Notes under the pieces: model-generated
What the model was told of the DNA's origin: nothing
Databases searched by the model: none
Seen by the model: only the letters and a program-made list of their open reading frames with translations
In this document: one piece after another, positions 1 through 8,256 of the stretch
Layout: every line of letters begins with the position of its first letter
How positions within the stretch are numbered: position 1 is the stretch's first letter
Translations under genes and position numbers: made by a program
Assembly (NCBI RefSeq): GCF_006442545.2
Contig: NZ_CP083952.1
Coordinates: 3,031,501-3,095,500 of the forward strand
DNA length: 64,000 bases
DNA from: Mesorhizobium sp. B2-1-8
GTDB taxonomy: Bacteria; Pseudomonadota; Alphaproteobacteria; Rhizobiales; Rhizobiaceae
Direction: 5' to 3'

Positions 1-1
1 C

Positions 2-3000
2 GCCAAGGATGGCGACGCGCCTTCCATTGCCATCGATGCCAAGAGCACGTCGGTCGCGCGCGGCGAGGTGACGGCCAAGGCGATCGCCATCAATGCGCTG
101 GTCGCCAATTATCTCAAGGCGCCGGCGATCTCGGGCACCATCAAGGCCGATGCGGTCACTTCGGGGAGCACCGAAATCAGCGGCATCGGCGTCGATCTCA
201 AGCGAGACGGCGACTGGACCGATTTCACCGGCGGCGCCACGATCGCGGGCATTCCGGCGACCGCTGCCGGTCGGGTGAAGATCACCGAGGGCACCACCAG
301 CGTCGAGATCGCCTCGGGCGAAGCCACCATTCGCGGCATCAAGGCGGAGATTGCCGAACCGTCGGCTCTGACCATCGCCGACGGCACGGCCAAGATCGAC
401 AAGCTGGCGCTCGATATTGGCGGCGGCAAGGCGGCGCTGTCGGGCAGCGCCGGCGAGACCCTCGATCTTGCGGCACAGGTCTCCGCTTTGCCTGCCGCCC
501 TTGCCAATGCGTTTTCGCCTGGCCTCGATGCCGCGGGAACACTTGACGGTATCGCTGAAGTGAGCGGAGCGCGCGCAGCTCCCGACATCCGGTTCAACGT
601 GAAACTGGCCGGCGCCGAGACCAGCCAGACCCGACAGGCGGGGCTCGGACCGCTCGCCGTCGATGCGGTCGGCAGCTACACGATTGCCGGCGGCGTTGCC
701 GTCGACCACGCCACCCTCTCCGGCGACAAGGTCTCCGGCCAGGCCGCCGGCACCATCAACCCGAACGGGGCCAGCGATTTCGCGATCGATCTGACCTCGT
801 CCGGCCCCAGCCTGCCGCTGACGGTCGGAAGCGCCGAGAGCCCGGTCAAGATCGAGGTCCGATCAGTGTCGGCAAAAATTGCGGGTGACAGCACGCATGC
901 CCGGCTGGACCTTTCCGCGATCCTGCCCTCGGTCGTCACCAACCCTGCGAAGGTGGACGGACTTACCCTGACGCTGCACTCGGATGCGTTCGATCTTAGG
1001 AATCGCGCCGGGCCGGTTTCCGGAACGGTGTCGGTGGACAAGGTTGGGCTCGACAATCCAACGATCGCGCCACTCATCGCGGGCAAGGTCACGGCGGCGC
1101 TCAACGCCCGGCTGAGCGCCGACGCCGTCGCCATCGACAGCGGCTCGCTGAAAAGCGATGCCCTCAGCAGCCAGGTCGCCGGCCAGGTATCGCTGCGTGA
1201 CGGTGCCATCGACCTCAACCTGAAGGCGGATGCGCCATCATCGGCCTTGCCAGCGGCGGCACGCGGCATGCTTGGCGACCGCGCCGAGATAAGCGCCACG
1301 CTGAAGCGCGAGCCCAACGGCAATCTCAACCTGGGTGGATTGAAACTGACTTCGGGCGCGCTGAGCGCCGACGGGCAGGCAAGCCTTGCCGACAACAAAG
1401 TGACCGCCGACATCAGGGGGACGCTAAGCGACATCTCGCCATTGTCGAAGGATGCCAGGGGCGCCATAGCTTTCGCGCTCAGCGCGCAAGGGCCGACCAT
1501 GGCACCGGACCTGTCGCTTACCGTCAACAGCGACAAGCTCTCGGTGGCATCGCGCGAGATCACCGGATTGAAGCTCACCGCCACCGGCAAGGCCGATGCC
1601 GCCAACCCGGCGGCCAATGTGCAGCTCACCGGCATTGTCGCCGGCCAGGCGCTGCAGGGGAGTGCCGTGCTGGCAACCGCCGGCGGCAAGAGCGCCATCA
1701 ACGGCCTGCTTCTGTCGCTGGGCAAAAACAGGATCTCCGGCGATCTGGCACTGGACGACAAGTTCGTGCCTGAAGGCACCATCTCGCTCGACCTGCCCGA
1801 TATCGGCCCGCTCGCCGCGCTGGCGCTGGAAAAGGCGGAAGGCGACATGCGCGGCACGATCGCCTTCTCCAGGAAAGGCGCGGCACCCCAAGTCGCCATC
1901 AAGGCGGCTACCGCCTCGATCACGCGTGGCGATCTCCAGGCGAAAGCCGTTTCCATCGATGCGCTGATCGCCAACTATCTCGGCGCGCCAGTCATCTCCG
2001 GCAAGATCCGCGCCGACACCGTCACATCGGGCGGCACCCTGATCAGCGGCATCGATGTCGATTTGAAGCGCGATGGCGATTGGACCGGCTTCTCCGGCGG
2101 CGCGACGGTCAAGGGCATTCCGGCAAGGGCAGCCGGCCGCGTGAAGGTGGCCGGCGGCACCACCACCATCGAGCTCGCTTCGGGGCAGGCGACCGTCCAG
2201 GGCATCAAGGCGGCCATCGCCCAGGCCTCGACCGTCAGCATCGCCAACGGCACGACGACGCTGGACAGGCTGGTGCTCAACCTTGGCGGCGGCACCGCGA
2301 CGGTAACCGGCAAGGTCGGGCAGGCGCTCGACATCAATGCAGTGCTGGCGCGCGTGCCGATGTCGCTCGCCAACAGTTTCTCGCCCGGGCTCGATGCCGC
2401 GGGTTCCATCTCCGGCACGGTGAAAGTGACGGGCGCACCAGCGAGCCCCGCCGTTGCCTTCAACATAGACGCGGCCGGCGTGCAGACATCGCAGACCCGT
2501 GGCGCGGGCGTCGGCGCGGTGAGTGTTTCCTCGTCCGGCACCTTCGCCGGCAACAAGCTGGCCTTCAATGCCAATATCAGCGATGGGGCTGGCCTTGGCC
2601 TCAAGGGCGGCGGCACGGTGACGACAGCGGGCACGCCGGCGCTGGCGCTCGACTTCAACGGTGCCGCGCCATTCGGCCTGCTCAGCGAGAAGCTTGCCGC
2701 ACAGGGCCTGTCGTTGACCGGCAATGCCAACGTCAATGTTCAGGTGCGCGGTCCGGCGACATCGCCCGTGATCGGCGGCAGCGTCAAAACCTCGGGCGCG
2801 CGGCTGGTCGACGCACGCTCGGGCCTTGCCGTCAACGATATCGCGGCCGATGTCTCGATAGGCAACGGCGTCGCCAGGATCAATCGGTTGACCGGGACGC
2901 TGTCGACGCGCGGCAGCCTGTCGGCCAGCGGTACGGTCGGCATCAATCCGGCGCAAGGGTTCCCGGCCGACCTGTCGATCAAGCTCACCGATGGCCGCTA

Positions 3001-3943
3001 CACGGATGGACGCGTGGTGACCGCCAACCTTGGCGGCGACCTGACGATCAAGGGGCCGCTCACTTCGGCACCTGCGATTGCCGGCACCGTCAACCTGGCC
3101 AAGACCGTCATCACGGTTCCAGACAAACTGCCGGGCTCGCTCTCGGCGCTCGACGTCAAGCACAAGAATGCGCCAGGCCCGGTCAGGGCGCAAGATAAGG
3201 CGCTGCGCCCGGCGACGACCAGCGGCAAGAGCGGCGGCAGCGGCCTTGCGCTCGACGTCACGGTCAATGCGCCGAACCAGATCTTCATCCAGGGCAGGGG
3301 TGTCGACGCCGAACTCGGCGGCTCGCTCAAACTAACCGGCCCGGCCTCGTCGCCGCAAGCCGTCGGCACCTTCACCTTGCAGCGCGGCCGGCTGTCGATC
3401 CTTGGCAAGCGGCTGACCTTCACCGAAGGCACGGTCGGGTTCTCCGGCTCGCTGGTGCCCTATCTCAACCTGACCGCGACGACGACCACGACCGGCGCAA
3501 CCGTCACCATCGTGGTCTCGGGCGAGGCGACCAATCCGAAATTCACCTTCAGTTCGGTGCCGGCGCTGCCGGAAGATGAAGTGCTGGCGCAGCTGATCTT
3601 CGGGCGGTCCATGTCGAACCTGTCGCCGCTGCAGATCGCGCAGCTGGCCCAAGCGGCCGGGCAACTGGCTGGTGTCGGCGGCTCTACGTCGCTGCTGGAG
3701 AATCTGCGCAGCGCCATTGGCGTCGACGATCTCGACGTCACCACCGATGAGAAGGGTGGCACGGCGGTCTCGGCCGGCAAGTACCTGAACGACCGCACCT
3801 ACGTGACGATCCAGAAGGGCGACAAGCCGGGTTCAGGCAAGGCGACCGTCGATCTCAATGTCGGGCGCGGCGTTAAACTGCGCGGTGAGGCTACGGACGC
3901 CGGCGAAGCCAAGGGCGGCATCTTCTACGAGAAGGAATATTGA
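2..3943 (+). CDS. tamB: TamB-like translocation/assembly module protein, 3' part (5' end outside window)
   Basis: The frame is open from base 2, so the gene starts upstream; the GTG at 68 is only the first internal start-like codon. The visible part is about 1,313 residues of repetitive beta-rich sequence (many Ala-Gly-Thr-Leu stretches), ending in a TamB/DUF490 C-terminal domain: the segment around residues 1180-1290 contains LPEDEVLAQLIFGRS and ends FYEKEY. TamB is an inner-membrane-anchored periplasmic bridge that works with the Omp85 protein TamA, or in phospholipid transport, to build the outer membrane. Two blocks of the protein are near copies of each other with a 622-codon period (see findings). 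tamA would be expected upstream and is not visible here. Identification is firm; the start is unknown. Confidence 0.9.
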   Translation, partial: AKDGDAPSIAIDAKSTSVARGEVTAKAIAINALVANYLKAPAISGTIKADAVTSGSTEISGIGVDLKRDGDWTDFTGGATIAGIPATAAGRVKITEGTTSVEIASGEATIRGIKAEIAEPSALTIADGTAKIDKLALDIGGGKAALSGSAGETLDLAAQVSALPAALANAFSPGLDAAGTLDGIAEVSGARAAPDIRFNVKLAGAETSQTRQAGLGPLAVDAVGSYTIAGGVAVDHATLSGDKVSGQAAGTINPNGASDFAIDLTSSGPSLPLTVGSAESPVKIEVRSVSAKIAGDSTHARLDLSAILPSVVTNPAKVDGLTLTLHSDAFDLRNRAGPVSGTVSVDKVGLDNPTIAPLIAGKVTAALNARLSADAVAIDSGSLKSDALSSQVAGQVSLRDGAIDLNLKADAPSSALPAAARGMLGDRAEISATLKREPNGNLNLGGLKLTSGALSADGQASLADNKVTADIRGTLSDISPLSKDARGAIAFALSAQGPTMAPDLSLTVNSDKLSVASREITGLKLTATGKADAANPAANVQLTGIVAGQALQGSAVLATAGGKSAINGLLLSLGKNRISGDLALDDKFVPEGTISLDLPDIGPLAALALEKAEGDMRGTIAFSRKGAAPQVAIKAATASITRGDLQAKAVSIDALIANYLGAPVISGKIRADTVTSGGTLISGIDVDLKRDGDWTGFSGGATVKGIPARAAGRVKVAGGTTTIELASGQATVQGIKAAIAQASTVSIANGTTTLDRLVLNLGGGTATVTGKVGQALDINAVLARVPMSLANSFSPGLDAAGSISGTVKVTGAPASPAVAFNIDAAGVQTSQTRGAGVGAVSVSSSGTFAGNKLAFNANISDGAGLGLKGGGTVTTAGTPALALDFNGAAPFGLLSEKLAAQGLSLTGNANVNVQVRGPATSPVIGGSVKTSGARLVDARSGLAVNDIAADVSIGNGVARINRLTGTLSTRGSLSASGTVGINPAQGFPADLSIKLTDGRYTDGRVVTANLGGDLTIKGPLTSAPAIAGTVNLAKTVITVPDKLPGSLSALDVKHKNAPGPVRAQDKALRPATTSGKSGGSGLALDVTVNAPNQIFIQGRGVDAELGGSLKLTGPASSPQAVGTFTLQRGRLSILGKRLTFTEGTVGFSGSLVPYLNLTATTTTTGATVTIVVSGEATNPKFTFSSVPALPEDEVLAQLIFGRSMSNLSPLQIAQLAQAAGQLAGVGGSTSLLENLRSAIGVDDLDVTTDEKGGTAVSAGKYLNDRTYVTIQKGDKPGSGKATVDLNVGRGVKLRGEATDAGEAKGGIFYEKEY

Positions 3944-4008
3944 GGGTCTGGCCCTTGTCCTGGCCGCAACTGGCGCTGTCGTAACCGGTGCGAATGTCTC
4001 AGTTTAAT

Positions 4009-4028
4009 CGCCAAAAGAGATTTTGGCG
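4009..4028 (+). terminator. hairpin downstream of tamB-like gene
   Basis: A perfect 8-bp stem CGCCAAAA / TTTTGGCG closes a GAGA tetraloop 65 bases after the tamB stop codon. The T-rich 3' arm is consistent with an intrinsic terminator, although only AAAT follows it. The rest of the 252-base gap to the next gene holds a possible promoter and no convincing gene. Confidence 0.5.
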
Positions 4029-4134
4029 AAATCTGGGCGCACTAGCAATTTTGCGCCAAGACTGTCGCTATCGCGCGAACCGCTCCCCTCCCAAAGTTGC
4101 ACATTCGCTAACATGTTCCCAATCCACGCCGTCT

Positions 4135-4166
4135 TTGACATCATGGCCCGGATGCGGAATGTTAAT
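4135..4166 (+). promoter_or_regulatory. candidate sigma-70 promoter for the peptide ABC operon
   Basis: A perfect -35 hexamer TTGACA (4135-4140) precedes an AT-rich ATGTTAAT at 4159-4166 that could serve as the -10, about 30 bases before the start codon of the binding-protein gene. The spacer is 18-20 bases depending on the -10 chosen. This is a motif match only. Confidence 0.35.
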
Positions 4167-4195
4167 CGGCGGAAAGCCAACAATGGGAGTTAGTC

Positions 4196-5854
4196 ATGAC
4201 AATCTATAAGAGCAACGGCGACAGCGTTCCGGATCACATCCTGGCGATGGCCGAAGAAGCCAAGTCGGGCAAGGTCGATCGCCGCGAATTCCTCGCGCTC
4301 GCCAGCGTCTTCGGCGCGTCGACGGCCATGGCCTACGGCCTGCTCGGCCTAGCCGCTCCGACCCCGGCTAAGGCCGAGGACGTCAAGGGCAAGAAGGGCG
4401 GCGTGCTGAAGGTGGCGATGTCGATCAAGGATCCCAAGGATCCGCGTACCGCCGACTGGTCCGAGATTTCCAACGCCGAGCGCCAGGCGCTCGAGCCGCT
4501 GGTGAAATATACCAAGGAGTACACCTTCGCGCCATATCTGCTGGCAAGCTGGGACATCAACGACGACGCGACCGAATACACGCTGCATGTGCGGCCTGGC
4601 GTCGAATGGAACAATGGCGACAAGTTCACCGCCGACGACGTGATCTACAATTTCTCGCGCTGGGCCGACAAATCAGCGGAAGGCAACTCGATGCCGGGAC
4701 GCCTCGGCAGCCTCGTCGACGAGAAGACCAAGAAGTTGCGCGAAGGGTCCGTGGTCAAGGTCGACGACATGACCGTCAAGTTGAAGCTGTCGAAGCCCGA
4801 CATCGCCATCATCCCGAACCTGTGCGACTATCCCGGCCTCGTCGTCCACAAGACCTTCGACGAGAAGGGCGCGAACTTCAAGAACTGCCCGATCGGCACC
4901 GGTCCGTTCGAGCTCGTCTCCTATGATGTCGGCCAGAAGGTGGTCTACAAGCGCCGCACGACCGGCAAGTGGTGGCAGGGCGAGGCCTTCCTCGATGGCG
5001 TCGAGTTCATCGACTATGGCACCGATCCGGCCGCGACGGTTTCGGCCTTCGAATCGGGCGAAGTGCAGACCAACCACGAAACCACGGCCGATTACGTCAA
5101 GATCATCGAAGGCGTCGGCGCGCCGGCATCGGAAGTCGTGACCGCGGCAACCGTGGTCTCTCGCTTCAACGTCAATGCCAAGCCCTATGGCGACCAGAAG
5201 GTGCGGCAGGCGATGTGTCTTGCCGTGGACAATTCGGTGGTGCTGCAGCTCGGCTACGGCAATGCCGGCACGCCGGCCGAAAACCACCATGTCGCGCCGA
5301 TCCATCCGGAATATGTCGAACTGCCGAAGATCAAGCGCGACATGGCCAAGGCCAAGCAGATGCTGACGGAAGCCGGCGTGATCGATTTCGAGCACGAGCT
5401 GATCAGTAATGACGAGGACTACCACAAGAACACCACCGACGCGATCGCGGCCCAGCTGCGCGAGGCCGGCATCAAGGTGAAGCGCACCGTGCTGCCGAGC
5501 TCGACCTTCTGGAACGACTGGACGAAGTACCCCTTCTCGGAGACCAACTGGAACATGCGTCCGCTTGGCATCCAGGTCATCGCCATCGCCTACCGCTCCG
5601 GCGAAGCCTGGAACGAGACGGCCTATGCCAATCCGGACTTCGACAAGAAGGTCAACGAGGCACTCGGCATCGCCGATGCGGAGAAGCGCAAGGTGGTGAT
5701 GAAGGACATCGAGACGATGCTGCAGGAGTCCGGCATCATCATCCAGCCTTACTGGCGCAAGCTCTACATCAACATCAAGCCCGAGGTGAAGAACCACTCG
5801 ATGCACCCCACCTACGAGCACGACTTCGGCAAGGTCTGGCTCGATCAGGCGTGA
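4196..5854 (+). CDS. Dipeptide/oligopeptide-type ABC transporter substrate-binding protein, Tat-exported
   Basis: A 552-residue solute-binding protein of the family 5 (DppA/OppA) type that would capture peptides or similar solutes in the periplasm. The N-terminus carries a twin-arginine signal: Arg29-Arg30 in [10 protein letters not shown], a hydrophobic stretch and AKA at residue 60 as the likely cleavage site. The family-typical segments [20 protein letters not shown] and [10 protein letters not shown] follow. The ATG has a GGGAG ribosome site 6-7 bases upstream. It is the first gene of a four-gene importer operon (binding protein, permease, permease, double ATPase). Substrate cannot be read from sequence; Tat export suggests folding before export or a bound cofactor. 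Confidence 0.9.
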   Translation: MTIYKSNGDSVPDHILAMAEEAKSGKVDRREFLALASVFGASTAMAYGLLGLAAPTPAKAEDVKGKKGGVLKVAMSIKDPKDPRTADWSEISNAERQALEPLVKYTKEYTFAPYLLASWDINDDATEYTLHVRPGVEWNNGDKFTADDVIYNFSRWADKSAEGNSMPGRLGSLVDEKTKKLREGSVVKVDDMTVKLKLSKPDIAIIPNLCDYPGLVVHKTFDEKGANFKNCPIGTGPFELVSYDVGQKVVYKRRTTGKWWQGEAFLDGVEFIDYGTDPAATVSAFESGEVQTNHETTADYVKIIEGVGAPASEVVTAATVVSRFNVNAKPYGDQKVRQAMCLAVDNSVVLQLGYGNAGTPAENHHVAPIHPEYVELPKIKRDMAKAKQMLTEAGVIDFEHELISNDEDYHKNTTDAIAAQLREAGIKVKRTVLPSSTFWNDWTKYPFSETNWNMRPLGIQVIAIAYRSGEAWNETAYANPDFDKKVNEALGIADAEKRKVVMKDIETMLQESGIIIQPYWRKLYINIKPEVKNHSMHPTYEHDFGKVWLDQA

Positions 5855-5866
5855 CCCACAGCTTGA

Positions 5867-5899
5867 CGAATACGAGGGGCCATTGGCCCCTCGTATTCG
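5867..5899 (+). terminator. perfect inverted repeat between binding-protein and permease genes
   Basis: A 16-bp perfect inverted repeat (arms 5867-5882 and 5884-5899, centre T at 5883) begins 12 bases after the binding-protein stop. In RNA it would form a stem of about 14-15 bp with a small loop. No U-tract follows. Such hairpins after binding-protein genes usually protect the upstream mRNA and partly stop transcription, so that binding protein exceeds permease; that role is inferred here. Confidence 0.6.
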
Positions 5900-6004
5900 C
5901 AGGATCGTCGCCGTTGCACTGGATGCAGCGGCGGCGTGACGTCACAAGGTTTTCGAAACAGGGTTGACCATATCTGACCCCAACCCGGCCGGCAGGGGGG
6001 CACA

Positions 6005-7039
6005 ATGTTCTCATTCATCATCAGACGCATCGGCACTATTCTGCTCACGATGCTGTGCCTGACGCTGGTCGTTTTCTTCCTCGTCAATCTCGAACCCAAT
6101 CTTAAGAAGCTGGCGATCAGCCAGACCGAAATGCACACATCGGCCGAGCAGCTCGAAAGCTGGCTGGTCAATCACGGCTACCGCCAGAACTTCTTCGTCC
6201 GCTACGGCCAGTGGCTCGGCGTCTTGCCCAAGCAGCCGATCACGGATCCGGCGACCGGGAAGACGACGCAGCGTTTCTCCTTCTGCAACGACCCGACGGT
6301 GCCGACATTCACCGGCGTCATCGACGGTGATTTTGGCTGTTCGACCAAGTTCAAGACCACGGTTGGGGCCAAGTTGTTCCCGGCGCTCGGCGCCACCGGC
6401 ATCCTGATGTTCTGGGTGCTGGCGGTGATGGTGCCGGTTTCGCTGCTGATCGGCATTCTTGCCGGTATGCGCGAGGGCTCGCGCACCGACCGCGTGCTGT
6501 CGGTCGCCTCGATCGCCTCGACGGCGACACCTGAATATGTGTCGGGCGTCATCTTCACCGTCGTCTTCGCCTCCTGGCTCGGCTGGCTGAACGGTTCCGC
6601 CGCCTCGGCAAGCCAGGGCATCACTTTCTACAATTTCACGCTGCCGGTGATCACCCTGGCGATCTACGGCATCGGCTACATCGCGCGCATGACGCGCGCC
6701 TCGATGGTCGAGGTGATGACGCAGCAATATATCCGCACGGCACGCCTGAAGGGGCTTTCCTTCAAAAGCGTGGTGGTCAAGCACGCGCTGCGCAACGCGT
6801 TGATCGCCCCGTTCACCGTGATCATGCTGCAGTTCCCCTGGCTGCTCACCGGCGTCGTCATCGTCGAGGTGATGTTCCGCTACCAGGGCTTCGGCTATAC
6901 GCTGGTCGAGGCCGCCGGCAACAACGACATCGATCTTCTGCTCGGCTGTTCGCTGGTCTCGGTGTTCATCGTCTTGATCACCCAGCTCATTTCCGACGTC
7001 GGCTACGCGTTCCTCAATCCGCGCATCCGCGTTCAGTAG
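6005..7039 (+). CDS. Peptide-type ABC transporter permease (DppB family)
   Basis: A 344-residue inner-membrane permease. A first membrane helix (residues about 9-28) is followed by a roughly 100-residue periplasmic segment, then five helices, and a BPD_transp_1 domain with the cytoplasmic EAA-type loop near residues 245-265 (GLSFKSVVVKHALRNAL) that contacts the ATPase. GGGGGG lies just upstream of the ATG. It stands 150 bases after the binding-protein gene, behind a strong hairpin, and 11 bases before the second permease. The large periplasmic segment is typical of DppB proteins. Confidence 0.9.
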   Translation: MFSFIIRRIGTILLTMLCLTLVVFFLVNLEPNLKKLAISQTEMHTSAEQLESWLVNHGYRQNFFVRYGQWLGVLPKQPITDPATGKTTQRFSFCNDPTVPTFTGVIDGDFGCSTKFKTTVGAKLFPALGATGILMFWVLAVMVPVSLLIGILAGMREGSRTDRVLSVASIASTATPEYVSGVIFTVVFASWLGWLNGSAASASQGITFYNFTLPVITLAIYGIGYIARMTRASMVEVMTQQYIRTARLKGLSFKSVVVKHALRNALIAPFTVIMLQFPWLLTGVVIVEVMFRYQGFGYTLVEAAGNNDIDLLLGCSLVSVFIVLITQLISDVGYAFLNPRIRVQ

Positions 7040-7050
7040 GGAGAAGGCGC

Positions 7051-8208
7051 ATGCAAGCTCAATATATCGGCGCCTCCACCATCATCCTCGAAGTGCTTTG
7101 GCGCTTCTGGCCGGTTTGGGTCGCGCTCGCCATCGTCATGGGCGCGAGCTTTCTCTACAAGAAGAAGCTGGCCCTCTATGGCCAGCTGTTCGACAGCGGC
7201 GTCGGCATGGCGGGCGTCTTCATCTGCCTGTTCTGGCTGTTCACGGCGATCTTCGCCTCGACCATCTCGCCTTTCGATCCGCTCGGCCAGATCCCGATCA
7301 TGAAGGACACGCTGCCCGGCGCCATCGAACCGCAATCGGGGCTCGTCTATCTCTTCGGCGGCGACAAGCTGGCGCGCGACGTGTTCTCGCGCATGGTCTA
7401 TGGCAGCCAGATCGTGCTGATCATCGCGCCCGCCGCGACCGGTTTCGCGCTGATGGTCGGCATCACGCTTGGCCTGCCGGCCGGCTATTACGGCGGCAAG
7501 ATCGATTCCGTCCTGTCGTTCCTGGCCAACCTGGTGCTGGCTTTCCCGGTGATTCTGCTGTTCTACCTGCTGGTGACGCCGGGCATCATGGACACGCCAA
7601 TCCCCTATGCGCTGGCGGGTGTCTTCTTCCTGTTTCCGATCATCTTTTTCAGCGTGCTGTTCTGGACCCGCTACAAGAACCGGCCCGACCGGATCTACAT
7701 CCTGCTTGGTCTGACGCTGATCATAGGCGGCTGGATCTACCTCGGCCTCGTCTTCGACAGGGATCCGCTGCACATCGTCCACATCGATCCCAATCAGCTC
7801 AACATCTTCGTGGCTGTGGTGTTCGCCTCCAGCCCCGGCGTGTTCCGCATCGTGCGCGGCCTGACCATGGATATCAAGACTCGCGACTATGTGGCGGCGG
7901 CGCAAACGCGCGGTGAATCACCCTGGTACATCATGCTGTGGGAGATCCTGCCCAATGCACGCGGTCCGCTGATCGTCGATGCCTGCCTGCGCATCGGCTA
8001 CACCACGATCCTGCTCGGCACGCTGGGCTATTTCGGCCTCGGCCTTGCGCCCGAGAGCCCGGACTGGGGCACCGCGATCAAGGACGCCAGCCGATTGCTG
8101 CGCTCCTTCATCCACCCGGCGCTGCCGCCGACGATCGCGCTGATGTCGTTCGTGCTGGGGCTCAACCTGTTGGCCGATTCGCTGCGCGAGCAATCGATGA
8201 AAGACTGA
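7051..8208 (+). CDS. Peptide-type ABC transporter permease (DppC family), long form
   Basis: A 385-residue permease with an N-terminal pair of membrane helices, the BPD_transp_1 domain and an EAA-type loop near residues 275-300 (DYVAAAQTRGESPWYIM). Most DppC proteins have about 300 residues. The excess comes from an extra N-terminal helix and an inserted pair of hydrophobic segments in the middle of the domain (around residues 195-250, containing the polar stretch DRDPLHIVHIDPNQ). It is preceded by a GGAGAAGG ribosome site and follows the DppB-like gene by 11 bases. Confidence 0.88.
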   Translation: MQAQYIGASTIILEVLWRFWPVWVALAIVMGASFLYKKKLALYGQLFDSGVGMAGVFICLFWLFTAIFASTISPFDPLGQIPIMKDTLPGAIEPQSGLVYLFGGDKLARDVFSRMVYGSQIVLIIAPAATGFALMVGITLGLPAGYYGGKIDSVLSFLANLVLAFPVILLFYLLVTPGIMDTPIPYALAGVFFLFPIIFFSVLFWTRYKNRPDRIYILLGLTLIIGGWIYLGLVFDRDPLHIVHIDPNQLNIFVAVVFASSPGVFRIVRGLTMDIKTRDYVAAAQTRGESPWYIMLWEILPNARGPLIVDACLRIGYTTILLGTLGYFGLGLAPESPDWGTAIKDASRLLRSFIHPALPPTIALMSFVLGLNLLADSLREQSMKD

Positions 8209-8239
8209 TTGACGGGTCTTGACCCGCATCTGGTATAAT
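8209..8239 (+). promoter_or_regulatory. candidate internal promoter ahead of the ATPase gene
   Basis: Immediately after the permease stop lie TTGACG (8209-8214) and, 19 bases later, a perfect TATAAT (8234-8239). A short hairpin CGGGTC-TT-GACCCG (8213-8226) overlaps the spacer. A consensus -10 is uncommon in GC-rich rhizobial DNA, so a separate promoter for the ATPase is plausible but unproven. Confidence 0.35.
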
Positions 8240-8256
8240 TTGGATTGGAGCGACCC

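Noticed and set aside
3988..4209. 73-codon open frame between tamB and the binding-protein gene
   Set aside because: It overlaps the hairpin and the promoter-like motif, lacks a ribosome site, and overlaps the start of the next gene.
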